From positions 6,316,984 to 6,380,983 of the forward strand of contig NC_092564.1 of the NCBI RefSeq assembly GCF_037975245.1: 64,000 nucleotides of DNA. Reading direction: 5' to 3'. Under the pieces are notes generated by a model. That model ran no database searches and had not been told where the DNA came from. It saw only the letters and a list, made by a program, of their open reading frames with translations. Source of the DNA: Apostichopus japonicus. Its lineage: Eukaryota > Echinodermata > Holothuroidea > Aspidochirotida > Stichopodidae. Below are positions 28,537-41,599 of the stretch, piece by piece. Within the stretch, counting starts at the first letter, position 1, and each line of letters starts with the position of its first letter. Both the position numbers and the translations under genes were made by a program.

Positions 28537-29913
28537 AATGCAGATTTGTAATAAAAACAGAAAACTAAGAAACCAAAAAAATCAATACACAACAATGATA
28601 TAAAGACGTGCTATACTGTGTTCAATTTATAGTGACAAATATGTACAAATTCAGGAGGGAAACATCAGGTGATAGAGTGAAGGAAGGGGGGGGGGGGTAA
28701 GAGTCTAGTGGGACATATTAATGCTCTTTCTAATGACATTCCAGATTAGCTTAATCGACTGCTTACAAATGGTGAGAAATTAAACATTTTGAATGACATT
28801 TTCAGCAACGATGCCTTTCGCTTTATGACCATATGAGTTCCACTCGTATTAATAGATTGACTCGGCTGCAACTTCACTGAAACCACTAAAACGTTTGTTC
28901 TTACTTTGTTCGATTTCAAAGCTACGACTATATCATCTCTCCTGGTTAGCGAAGGATGGTATTTATCTCTCTTAAGATTAATCATTCGACATTCTCAAAC
29001 CATTCGTAGTGACTCTCATCTGTTTTTTATTGTTTTGTTTTTTGGGGAATTAAGAGAGTGACCTGAAAGGTCATGATGCTGATTTCACTATATATCTATA
29101 TATATTATATATACATATAGTTTTACAAAAGGTCATATTATACGAATAATCGAGGAATACATTTTCGGTTTTCTTGAATTCCCCAGAAAAACAAAACACA
29201 TTTTGGTTGGAATGTTGCCACGATGCCAATAATTAGAGAACGATTAAAGGACAAAAGATAGACCTTTTATAACCAAGAATTTATTCTAATAGGTGTAATC
29301 GATTAATCGTTACAAAATAACTATAAGCGATTACACAACAGCTCTCACTTGAAGTAATATGTGTATTCACTTCAAATGATGGCACTCTGTATATAGGTAA
29401 TCGAAACAACATAACAGCTGAAGAAGTGAGCGCACTGTACTGGACGTTACAATATTTATTTTCTAATTTTCTAACTTTTATGGAACGCCGCGAGAAATCA
29501 ATCGAGATTGGGTACTACTACATTAACCGATTAACCGATAGGAACGATAGCTCTGACTACTAGAGTAGCCGGTTAACCGAGAGGATCGATAACTCTGACT
29601 AGAAATTTCACTAAGAGGAATAGAACTTTATTACGCATCCCCCAATCCCCCTGCCCCCTTTCTCTTTCACCAACAATTTTTGTATTTACTTTCTGTATGT
29701 ATTGTTCCCATGATTCATTTGTTCTTTCACTTTTAATTACAGAATAAAATATAATAATACCCAGATGACACAGTCAAAGATCTAAGTTGAATATATAGGA
29801 ACTAAGATACGCTAAGTAATCTGTATTTTGCAGTGGGTTAGAGCAAGGGCGCAGTATAACTAAGTTACATCCACAAAACAACGAAATAAAACTCATGTAA
29901 TTTAAAAAAAAAA

Positions 29914-29914
<1 letters not shown>

Positions 29915-29958
<44 letters not shown>

Positions 29959-29967
29959 CATACATAT
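29915..29967. repeat. (TA)n with (CATA)n end
   Basis: TA run that changes into TACATACATACAT at its right side. Confidence 0.93.
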
Positions 29968-32900
29968 TAAAGAACTTCCAAGAATTGAAAGCAAATACGA
30001 TGCTCAATTGAGCAGAAACAATAGGCAGAAGAGAGTCGCTACAGTTTGGGTAATAATGCAAATATGTAAATGTTTTTCGAATTTATGAAATATGTACTGA
30101 AATGTTAAACCAAAACATCATTGACTCGTTTTTTTCTTCCATTATTTGATGTTATTTGTATCGAAGAATAATACTCTAACATTTTTTTATATAAAATATA
30201 TTAACGGTTTGTGTAAAATTGTGTAAAATCGAATAATTAAATACCTCATTTTTTTGTACCGAAAACCATGCAATTTTGCTGGAAACAAACCATTTTAAAC
30301 TGAGCTTTAACATCATAATATCATAAAACAATCATAGATATTCAATAGAAACATGGTTCACAAGAGTTAAATATAGTGCAATTTCCGTGTACATTTCATA
30401 TAATTGTTTTATAATCAAAATTTAAAATGACATAATCAACTGACCAGGTACAAAGTCTCCCAAAAAAGAATAAAAAATTGCAAAAATTATCTTTGTGTTC
30501 ATCGTTTTAAAATATACTTTTTGAGTAGATAAAAAACTCTGTCTTTTCATGATAATATTATACTCAAATATGCTACTTTTGACCTATACAAGCCATTAAC
30601 TTTTTTTAAACGATTCTTGTACACTAGGACACTATCATACCAAGTTGATAAAACTCCCAATTTATCCCGAAAAAAACAGGAATATTCTTATATTTTCGTT
30701 TCTTAATGTGTCATGCTTGGAAGACAATTTTTGACACCATTATAATATGTTTCGCTCCAAAAGACATTTATACATGGGGCATGGTGAAGCATGGGTAGGG
30801 GGTGTGCTGAGAATGGGGGGGGGGAACTATCACACTTAAATGCTTATATTGCAACAGGAACGTATTTCACTTTAATTGCATATCTTTTACGTTACCAATG
30901 AAGATTTTATTATCCTAAGAACATAGCAACAATATTTTACGACTTGGGGTTTATTTAGTAAAAGTTGAAAATGTTATATTATTTTCAGATCTAAATGACG
31001 ACATCCAACGCAGTCAACAACATTGATAACCGACACGTCAGTGCAACATCCATACATATTTTGTCCTTTTATATTTTAATATATGCATTAAAAACAATTT
31101 TGTTAAATTTGAATATTTCTCAAATACAAATTACATCAAAGATATTTTTATTTGATAAATACTAGTATATTTATACAATATGTAGAAATCTAAGCACAAT
31201 ACCAACAGGTAACCGAAAGAATATTACCCCTGTCTACTTGATCGTGATTCACGAAAGGAGTTTTTTCTTCTTATTTTTCAAGTTAAATCTTGATCGCTTC
31301 TTGAAGTGACTTCCTTTTTAACTACTTCCTAACCTCCAACCCTCCCCGCCCCCCCCCCCCCCCTCTCATGCCGAATTCGCTGATTTACAATACTAAACAT
31401 CCATGGATATATATTGTCAGTCTCTCCGATGTTAACGCTTCCAAATACTTCCTAAGTTCATTAAAACTTTCAAATAGACAAATATTACTTCCTACTAAGA
31501 CAATTTTCTTGAAGCCTTACACCCTTAGATAAGAAGTAAGAGTTTTTATTTCATGTAACTGATAATCTTATCGCTATTTTTTTGATAACAGAGAGTGAGA
31601 CACAGAGATAACTTTTATGTTTCAGATAATACCCGCGATAACTTGACAAGATTCGATGTGTGTGTATTCGTCTGGTCGCTTTTCAAATACGGCTTTATTA
31701 TAACGAGAACTTATTAATTTTTGTTCTAAGTGCTGTTAGGAACTATTTAAACTGCTCTTTTATTGTTCAAAGTAGTTCCAATTAAATATTTATTTACGCC
31801 TTAAAACGAGAGTGTCTTTGACTTTTTTTTTCTATCATCCAAAATGACCTGAAGCGTCTCAATATTGAAAGTTGATTCCTTGTTTTTTTAATCTTTCTTT
31901 TATCACAGTTTTTTAACTGTTTATCTATTAATTCCTTAGATTTGGCGCAACCTCCTTTTATGATATTCTCTGAAATGCCAACATGTTTCATTTTTTTGTC
32001 TTTCTATCGTCCTCAACTATATAACATAAAATCACAACTTCATAACAGGATTTTTCTTTGAGCAAACCGTCAAGCTCTTAGTGGCGATATGTCGCCTCGG
32101 GGCATTATCGATTCCGATGAAGCCAAGCTACATGGTAGCAAAACTTGTTGTCTCCCCGATACAGAATTGAAGTAGGAGAGTAAAAGAGTAAAAATAAAAT
32201 GCTGGCTTTGGTAGATCGAGAACGATCAAAATTAACTACTACGCGAAGGGATTAATTGAACGTTTTACACCCCTTTGTTTTTAAGTTATTATTTATGGTT
32301 TCTTGTATTTCAAAACTTGTAGATAGAGAAAACGGTCTGAATTCTTAAAGGAAAAAAAAGATACGAAAGAAATAAAATATTTTATAAAATAAAAATAATA
32401 AATAAAAAAGATGAGAAATTATCGAATGAAGCAATATGTAGTGTTGTTCCTTACATATGTAACTGACAGTATGAAAGTCAATTTCAGAAGACAAAAAACT
32501 AGATTTTTTTTCTCACAAATCTGAAATCCACAGAAATCCATGGATTATTGGATCACTTTGCAACTATTAGTCACATTTTGAGGAAAATTCGCGAATAACT
32601 CTTCTTCTATAGAGATAATTATCTAGGTTAATATTTCAAAACAAACTTAACTTTGTCTTATTTTATCCCTAACATAAACGGTTACTGAATCAATGGGCCA
32701 AAAACCTACAGCATGTTTATTTGTTTAAAAAAAGAAGAATATTTGGATAATTTTATCTTGGTTACTACAACTTGATTACTTCTTCCCACTTCTCTTTTAT
32801 GCTTCTTATATATTTTTTTTCAAAACCAGAGAAAGGAGAAATACATTTTCTCTTAATTTTGTTTACTTCTTTCGTTTTAGTGTGTAAAGATTAGAATCAT

Positions 32901-34131
32901 ACATATATTTATAGTAAACAATTGGTCACTGTAAATATTAACAGACCGCAATTTATAAAGATAAAAGACTATCAATCTTATCACAAACCATGCAAACAAG
33001 TTAAACAATATTTTTTGGGGAAAAAAAAACTCAATGGATATTAGAAATCGACTGTGGGTAAAAACATTGACAATTAAGAAATTCAACGTAAAAAAAAAAT
33101 CAATGTTAGATAACTAAATTACAGGATTAAAGTTTACAAATTTAAAAACAAAAATACCAATAACATTTTGTCTGACAATTCGAAGAAAGTTATGTGAGTT
33201 GTAAAAACATGACACTTTTGTCCTTCTATCAAGCGATACCAGTGAAAATAGCATACATTTCATTGCTATAGTAACATAACCACGGTACTGATTTATACTA
33301 AATGTATGTAGTATACATGGTCTGGAACCATCTGTTTGCAAAAACAAAACAGCAAATTTGACACGAAATAATGATAATAAATTGATGAATTTAATTGTTT
33401 ACCAAAATGATAGCCCTTTCGTGCCAATTCCGTTGAAGTACCATCGTTATATCAATTTGATGATCATGACGTAATAAAAAAGAGTCATTAGAGCGTCACA
33501 CATAGGGATTTGGTTTTCGCTTCATTACATCCAAGAGAACTGGAAAATACTGATTTATTAGTCAATTATTGTCTTGCTGGGGTTTCTTTTTTATCGACGA
33601 GAAACAACCAAAAACAAATAAAAAGACTTTCCACAATTAATAATATTTAACGAAATAAGCAGATTATTTGTTTTAAACAAATAAAACGCCAAGAACAACT
33701 TCTAATGTATGTTTAAAATGTTTTGTGTTGTTTTGTTTTCTGGTAAAATTGATTTGTTTTAGCTATACGCTTTTAATAAATTATTGGAGGGGTAAATTAA
33801 TTCATGATTCCCAAACTAATATTTATTATTTTTTATTTGTTATTGTTATTTGCTGTTACGTTTGTTAAGATCTAAAACGAAATGATTTGGTTTTAAGTTA
33901 TAGTACATTTCTCGGTACCCTTATTTTTCATAAAGAAGGGATAACTTCATATATTTTAGGTACAAATTAAATCTACAGTAATCAGATTTCATCTACCCTT
34001 TTATAAACAACATTTATGGACACACACTTCATCAGCCATCGGTCAGCGCTTTACAATATTTTTTACTTTTTGTAGCTAGCAAAATAGAGGAGAAAAGTTA
34101 TGATATATTAGACATTTAAAATTTTTGATCA

Positions 34132-34138
34132 ACCTACC
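34132..34138 (-). other. Splice donor ending Hox exon 1
   Basis: Read on the minus strand the junction is ACAG|GTAGGT, with the last exon base at 34138 and intron GT at 34137-34136. It matches the donor consensus and sits seven codons after the hexapeptide, where Hox genes normally carry their single conserved intron. Translation beyond it runs about 20 residues of unrelated sequence to a stop near 34076. Confidence 0.88.
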
Positions 34139-34771
34139 TGTATTAGCGTGAATTCGTCGCATCCATGGATAAATCTGTTCTGGTCGGTTGGATGAATGTT
34201 GGCTTTTCATGGTCAAACAGTCGACAGAGACATTACCCGTGGCTCCATTCGACGGGACCATGGCCCTCTGTAGCATCGCTGCCTCGCGACCGTACCCCAT
34301 GGTGGTACCTCCTCCCTGTTGCCCCGCACTGTACTTGTAACATTTAGTGGAGACTTGCTGGTTATTCGTATATGAACACTGTTGTTGCAAAGTTTGGTCC
34401 ATGCTGCTGCGTGTCGGGTCCATCAGTAACTGTCCCTCGGGCCCTACATTTGACATTCGGTTCAATTCGACCTGATGGTAATAACCGTTAGTTTGCATAG
34501 GAGGGGAGCCAGTATGCTCGGGGTACTCGGAATATTGAAACAGACTACTACCACCCTCGCTATTTGGGTTGGACACCGAAGCAGCACGAAAGGGTGATGC
34601 CTGGCGGGGTTGATGGCTGTTGTCCTCTAACTCTACTCCTGCGTAACAGGGTGTAGCAGGGCGGAACCGGGACATGCCACGGTGCTGTTGCGGGTGACTG
34701 TAATTTGAGCTGGCTCCTCCGGACAAAGGGAATTCGGCAGTGGTCACTGATTGCGCGTAGTAGGAGGTCAT
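34138..34771 (-). CDS. hox5: Hox5-like homeobox gene, coding exon 1 (5' partial gene)
   Basis: This exon encodes the first 211 residues of a Hox transcription factor, a nuclear DNA-binding protein that patterns the anterior-posterior axis. The start is the ATG at 34771-34769: it is the first in-frame ATG after an in-frame TGA at 34900-34898, has A at -3, and begins MTSYYAQS, resembling the MSSYF start of Hox5-8 proteins. The body is rich in Ser, Gln, Asn and Pro with no fold visible (Gln-rich around residues 127-139). A segment near residues 56-72 (RQASPFRAASVSNPNSEG) loosely recalls the Arg/Ser stretch of vertebrate Hox5. Residues 200-204 are IYPWM (DNA 34160-34171 for YPWM), the PBC/Exd-binding hexapeptide, followed by RRIHANT. 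QIYPWM-basic-basic-hydrophobic-His matches Hox5/Scr better than Hox4 (VYPWMKK) or Hox6-8. The last codon is split after one base (phase 1), as usual for Hox introns. The homeodomain exon is outside the window or was missed. Hox certainty is high; the paralogue number is about 75% sure. Hox4 is the main alternative. Confidence 0.93.
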
Positions 34772-35260
34772 AATGGCGACTTTTTTTTTTCTCTCTCTAA
34801 GTTTTTTTAGATATCCCAAAAGAATATCGCGAAACCCCAGCTGTGCTTTTTTTTTCCTTCTTTTATCCCCTCTTTCGTCACTACGTGTCAATACTGGTCA
34901 CTTGGTCACAAAAACAAGCCCAAATTGCTATCAAAACTCGTATTTTGCCTCTTTCCCCCAAAATCGTCTCTCCTATTCAAATTCCAAACCAAGAAGCGTA
35001 ACAATTAGTTGAAGCCAACTGATATCAATCTTACACTAAGGCGTCACATGACACCTTTTGTCCAATGATAGCGGTCGGATTGATACGTAGTTCACAACAG
35101 GCGTGTGCCGACTGCTTGTGTGTTCCCAAACACCTACCGGTATCGAATGGATTACCTTGGTTAGTTGGGCGAGAAGTGCGTGGAAACTGAAGTGTTAATT
35201 TGAAGATGCACATGATTTATGCCAAGGTACTTTTTGAAAACGGCCAATAGATTTCCCCCA
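34772..35260 (-). promoter_or_regulatory. 5' leader and putative proximal promoter of the Hox gene
   Basis: This interval is directly upstream of the Hox ATG and has visibly higher GC than the surrounding DNA. In gene orientation the leader just before the ATG carries an A-rich run (from 34781-34790) and GA repeats. Two inverted CCAAT (NF-Y-type) sites lie at 35062-35066 and 35244-35248. A TCACATGA E-box is at 35044-35051. A weak TATA-like GCATAAAT is near 35214-35221. The in-frame TGA at 34900-34898 limits the coding region. No transcription start can be fixed from sequence alone; the assignment rests mainly on position. Confidence 0.5.
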
Positions 35261-35747
35261 ATAACTTTACATTTAGGGGGCAACTGACAATTGACTAAGA
35301 ATAAGATTTACGACCACGCCTTCTTTCTTTTGTTTTTGAAAAAAAGAAAAAAAAAAACGTTGAGGCCGGTTGATCAATGTCATCAGAGCGATTATTGACA
35401 GTTCTCATTGTTCCCAAGGAGCAATGGTAATTAACAGACAGCAACACCTTAACCCTATACACAGTGATAAAACAAAAAAAGGCAACTTAGTCGAGTAGCA
35501 ACGCGTCTGGGTTACATGAATTGGAGGTATTCATAGCACACTTGAAAAAAAATGTTATTTTCTTCAAGATTTCTTTGGTATAACTGGATCATGTATGAAG
35601 TAAAGAAGTGGTGTGCAATTATTCATTTTAACGGATGAGCCATGCAGCTATAAAGAAATATGTACACCGTGTAAATGATTTGAAATAAAAATGTGGATCG
35701 GATTTTTTTTATTTGTCTTTGGTATGTGATGTTACATGTTCACATAT

Positions 35748-35816
35748 AATATATATATATATATTTGTATATTATTTATATTTATATTTATTTATATAAT
35801 ATGTTATATATATATT

Positions 35817-35853
<37 letters not shown>

Positions 35854-36077
35854 ATATTATTTATATTTATTTATATAATATGTTATATATATATTGATAT
35901 ATATATATATATATATATATTGATATATTATTTATATTTATATTTATTTATATAATATGTTATATATATATTGATATATATATATATATATATATAATAT
36001 ATATATATATAGGCCTATATATATGTATATATATATAGGCCTATATATATATATATATATATAGGCCTATATATATC
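35748..36077. repeat. Large AT array with higher-order structure upstream of the Hox promoter
   Basis: (AT)n runs alternate with a longer motif TGTATATTATTTATATTTAT and TATTTATATAATATGTTATA, seen three times (from about 35765, 35850 and 35921). The last 70 bases contain ATAGGCCTATATATAT three times (from 36011, 36047 and 36060). It is about 1 kb upstream of the Hox start codon. Confidence 0.9.
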
Positions 36078-37046
36078 ATAATAACAGATTGCCACATATT
36101 CAACCCAAAATGCTGCTTAAAATGTTCACAACATGCATGTTTTTTTCTCTTAATAGTCCTAACAGAGACGTAAATCCAGGCATAGCCATAACCATGAAGA
36201 GTTCTTCGAAGCAACATTCTGGCTTCCGATTGCAATACATTGAGACATAAATGTCATGTCTGGGGACTGTCGCTTGGTGCATTGTGAGATGTCATAGTGA
36301 GACCAGACCGAGATTTTTTTTACTATTGTATTTCTTTTTCGGTTTGTTTGTCTGTTGTCTTGTTTTTCTCTTATTTTGTTCTCACTTACAACGCATTGTT
36401 GTTACTGTTTTTATTGTCAGTATAAGTAAGGAAGACCTTTTCGTTATTGTTAACTTTATTTTTAAGGCCAAAATTGACAAACTCTACAAAAGAAAGTAAA
36501 CAAGTTTATGAGAAAGGAAATAATGAGCAACATTAATATTTGAAACTTGTTCAAGTCTTAAAACTTTAACATCAAGAAAGGTTAACAAAAGATGTGATAT
36601 ATGCATATCCTATATATGTTACAAAACTTTGTTTTCCTTTTATAGCTGTCTGCGTTGGTGAACCAATTTTCTCTCCATGCATCTCATAGAACAATCCTGG
36701 TGTTTAGATTTTAGTGTATCAAGAAACCATTGGATATGAGGAGTGTATGGTGAATATGTACATACTATCATTTGAAACAAATTTTTGCGTCAATGACGGT
36801 TCATGAAGAAGTATGTAATGATTTAATTCTGATATCAAAACATTTAAAAACATAGAAGGTTTTTAGTGTTAAAACTTTTATTCATAAGTACTTAAGATGA
36901 TTTTGGTTGAAATTATAAATTCTACAGCAATACCACCCCATATTTACGGTAGACAGAAATAAGACTTGATCAAATTTGGACAAATTAAATTTGAATGTTG
37001 AAGTTTAAGGGGTCTTCACTTTCTTCTGAACAACTTGTTGCAAATA

Positions 37047-37240
37047 TAGATCAATGCAGCACCAGCAACACAACCATCAACACCAGTACTAGCAACACTA
37101 TAGCACCAGTAACACCAGCACCACCAGCACCACCAACAGGAAGAGCACTAGTAGCCACACCAGCTGCAGAACTACCGGCATCAGTGCGAGCAGAAGCACC
37201 ATTATCAGCACCATTGGCAGCACCAACTACTGACGCCAAA
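37047..37240. repeat. Imperfect trinucleotide (CAR/CAC)n region
   Basis: Imperfect CAC, AGC, AAC and ACC triplets dominate on the plus strand. They create 76-86-aa Thr/Ala/Pro-rich frames on both strands. No flanking homology supports coding, so it is read as a degenerate triplet repeat. Confidence 0.7.
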
Positions 37241-40200
37241 CTACTCTTTATATAAAGAACAAAATCAAAAGGAAAATACATATATAGGTTGGCGAAAGAC
37301 CTAACCCTTCGAACGTCATCGGTTATGTATATCCACTTTCACCAGCTCAAACGTGTGGACAGTTTAAATATGTTTACATAGTTGAAATGGTCTAATTTCG
37401 TCCCTTACATAACAGCCGGCTTTCATTTTTGATTGAGATCGTGCGCTCAATTATCGTTGACTTTTAATCCATTTTTATCCATACATATTTCATTTAATTC
37501 CCAGTTGTCAAGATTAGAAAATTCTGAAGTCAAGTTTAGTCTTTCAGTTGGTGAAATTATTAGGGAAATATTGTGTTTGCTACGTAACGTTTAATGTTGA
37601 AAGTCAAACCATCTATAAATAATATAAAAAAAATAGTTATTGCAAAAACAATTTGTCTTGATATTCTGAAACTTTCAAGAAATGGTTTAACTTTGTGTGA
37701 TACAGTGCTTTTCGTTGTTGTTGACACCAATTACAAGTGAGTTTTTGCATCATATGTAAGTTTTAAGAATGAAGACATTGTGTGGAAAATTAGACAGTAC
37801 TTATAAACCGGACAAACATAATCCTTAGCAACAAAACATAACTTAAAATCGTCAACAATGAATCATCTGTTTATGTAAAATAAGTCAGAAGATTTCGTTT
37901 CGTTTCTTGTAACTTTTTAATAGTCCAATTTTTATTTGAAACGCCATTTATACTTTTGCAAGTCCGTTTGCTTGTTTTCACCAAATGACGTTGTTGAAAA
38001 CCGGCACTTGCTGCAATCCAGCGTCAGTGGTAAAACTCCAAACGTTCCTTTAAATCTTCCAACAATTACAGGTGAAAGTGTTGGCGGGAATTTACTTCTC
38101 TGTGTGGGCCCACTTTTCAATCAGTCTCCCTGGTCCGCCCAATTACATTTATCCTTTGTTTTGTATTTCTTTTCTTTAATGAAAACCTCATTTGAGATGG
38201 AGACTCTAGTGGTAAGAGCTATAGTAGCGGTCTATAGGGAATGAATGATAGGGAGGTTTGTAGTATTAACACACTGTAGTTGGCCTCTTGCTGTAGAAAC
38301 AATCTCTAATCTTTTATATAGTTAACGTTGTAAATCATAGATGTACAGTCAACGGTATGGAACGCCATTTGAGACGTATATCCTAAAACAATAAAACTCA
38401 ACTACAGAATGAATCACAGTCCATTGATTAAATTGTGATGCATTGGGTGTTTGCATTGGTCACTTGTTTTGGTAACCTATATATCTACAGTATCAACACA
38501 CACACACACATCACACATACAATATTGTACACTGATCACAAATTGACACAAATATCTTCTAGATACTAAACTGATCACAAAGTTAGAAGATGTTTAAAAC
38601 ACTTTCGAGGACTTTTTACCTACAATTTTGGAATACTGTCTGTATTCGTGATATTGATATATTTATGATAAAGTTCTTGATGTCAAACTTTTCAGGCTTA
38701 AGGAGTCTTCACTGAATTTTGGTATACCATACTGCGATGCACTATTTGTTTCCCTGTGTATAGTCCTGTCGTAAGTTAGTATGGACGCGCTTTTAAAAGT
38801 AAACCGTTTTTATTATTCATTTAAAAGATCATCAGTTTTTGGCCCTTACATGTTAACTTGCTAAAAGAGTTTTCAAATGAAAGGACTTTCTAACAAGGTT
38901 TCTGATATTTCAAGTTCTTTACCACACATTGAGGACTGTTTAATTACTACAACGCGGAAGAAAAGTCTTTAATGATAACAAAGAGTTTGTTAAACTTTGA
39001 ACACAACTGAAATATTGAAAACACTACGAATAATGCAAAAAATAAAAGAAAGGGATACAAAAAATAGCTGCCTAAAAGGATATTTGAAATGAAATCTGAA
39101 TCCGGCTTGCCCACGTACATGTTTAAGAGGGGATTTTTGAACCAGAATATAGGTATTTGTGAAATGAACTGTAGTGTCCATTAATCCTTTTGTTCAAGAT
39201 CAGGTTTCTTCCTATTATTTTCTGTTTTTTTTTTAGTTTCATTGTTCCATATAGAAGGCTACCCATTATTCAGACTTGCCATATTATTTAGGTAAAACAC
39301 ATACAAATATTTTTCCCAAAATATTGAAATATAAATTTCCCTCCACAAATCGTTATTTTATGAAATAACTCTGCTACACTAATAATAATACTAACATTTG
39401 TGAAATCTCCCAAATGGACTCTTTTCTTTGACGTTTGTCCATGGCTGTTATCTCTACCACATCACATAGACACATAATGATTGATAATGTTTTGTTTTGT
39501 TTTTATCTCGTTTTTGTGATGTATATATCTGACATTTAACGTAATTACACATCATGAGTCATATGCAACAAAAAAAAAACAAAAAAAAAATAGAAGCTAA
39601 TTCTGTGATACATCGCAGTTATTGCTGGAATTCGGTGGAAAATAGACCAAGACCAAGTTTCATTAATAACTCAGTGTAAACCTCACTGAAGCGACCATTA
39701 CCACAAACGTGTTCTTATTCCTCTTTCTCTTTCTCTCTCTGTTCCCTCCTCTCCCTCCTCTCTGTCTTGTGTTCCAAACCTCTTGGTCTGTTGTCTGCTA
39801 CTCTCGCCTTTGTCATGAGAATATGCAGCTGCAACATCTTCTGTTCGACACTGACAGGTTTGGTAAATCCTCGATTGCACTAAACCATGACTGTCCTACA
39901 CGGGTCTGAGAAACAACCAGGAAGGTAAGCCCCAATCTGATAATATTAACCTTGTATCAAATCAAAACAACTCAATGCAATGCATGGTGAATGTTTCTAC
40001 CATCGTCATTGTGGCGAGTCCATTCTCATCACAACTAAACATAACAAAAAAAAGGAGGAGTCGGTATTAAGAAGAGAAAAAAAAACAAAACAATGTCGTA
40101 CATTATTGACTTTCCAACTTTCTCGAAAGTAACTTCTTTTATGACGTGCCCGACGAGTATAGTTTGTAATAGATGTCTATATAGGCCGGTGGAAGGGATA

Positions 40201-41549
40201 ACCAACCGTAGCCCTGACGTACCATGTGTGGATCAACAGAAAACCAGCCACGTGATAGATATATTGAAAGAGAAGCGGCCATTTATTTTCATAAGGCCAG
40301 TCATTTACAGATTTCGCTCGATCTATGTCGTCTTGCATGAAATACGTTAAAATAAGTTTTAAAACAACAAAACAAACAAAAAGGGGGCGGGGGGGGAGGG
40401 CGCATATACGATGCTTTGTTTTTCTTAATGAGAACGTCAGTAATATACGGTGAGCTAATTATTATTATTATAAATAATAGCAGATAGTTTTCTTGTTTTG
40501 TGTGTAATCTGGGTGCATTCCATTCTGAAAGGAAATTCATCCTTATCATTAACGTTATCATTGTTCTTTCTTAAAGAAATGATTTTACAACTTCCCAAAA
40601 CATAAACGAAAAGTCTTATTTCATTTAGGAAAGATCATAACATTTCTTCACAGACAAAGTCGGGGATTTGAGCAAATCTTACTAAGAGTATCATTAAGCC
40701 ACAAATTCTTCAATCGTTCAAGTTTTTTCTTTATCTATTCCAGTGTTTGTTTAATTTAATGGGGATGGTCTTGAAAATGCTAAATCTACAACAACAACAA
40801 CAACAAAAACGATCGAAAAGTTATTAACATGACCTAAAGATGGTATTGAGTTTTGCGTCAACAATGTTTACAATCGTCCTTGAAGATTTGAACATGAGTA
40901 AACATACTTAACATTGACCAATAGATGACCAAAGGAACCGTATGTCATCATGACGTTTGTGTGTAAGGTGTAGACCTATCCCATTTAATATATGTAATAG
41001 GGATAGATAGATGACCTATACGCATACGTTTCCACTTTGTCTATATTGGGGTATGTATTTCAACATAGGATTTATGACTTCTAACCGCATTAGGCTAAAA
41101 ATGCACTTAAAGACCTGTAGGATGCGAAGCTTTCTCGACTTTTTGTGAAGAGGATTTATGAAATAGTTTTATTTAAAGGACATTTATATCTCTCTATATA
41201 TATACAGAGAGAGAAATTGAAGGACTTCTATCGCCCAAAATCGCTGAATTCCTGTATTTAAATTCCCTCTGTGACACTATGAAGAAAGTTAGGCCCAGTT
41301 GATTATTTAAATTTCATAGTTTTTTTTTTTTAAATAGTGTACGGTTTCGATTTAAAAACACTTTACAAACCACTCAGATTGTCGAGAGCTCTCGCTACTT
41401 AATAGTAAGCGGTTTTGAAATATCACATCCTTCTATTTAAATCAGAATAAAGAATACAATTGGGAAATAATCGTGTACGTAAGGAGCTTATAGTCTACTT
41501 TCGCAAGGTTAAAATAATGTATCCAGACAAATATAGGAATCATTTCATT

Positions 41550-41553
<4 letters not shown>

Positions 41554-41598
<45 letters not shown>
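41554..41598. repeat. (TA)n microsatellite
   Basis: About 44 bases of TA repeat. Confidence 0.95.

Positions 41599-41599
<1 letters not shown>

Noticed and set aside
31374-31412. A second IYPWM-coding stretch on the minus strand (YPWM codons at 31399-31410)
   Set aside because: Translation reads NIYPWMFSIVNQ with no basic linker, no donor at the expected place and no Hox-like sequence upstream. It arises from a CCATGG palindrome beside TA-rich DNA, so chance is most likely.
34772-34891. N-terminal 40-residue extension of the Hox frame
   Set aside because: The upstream part of the frame has no ATG (its first usable codon is TTG) and encodes a Lys/Arg-rich run from A-rich leader DNA; the ATG at 34771 matches the Hox family start.
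36995-37281. Thr/Ala/Pro-rich open frames on both strands
   Set aside because: Both arise from the same imperfect triplet repeat; open frames on both strands at once indicate sequence simplicity rather than coding.
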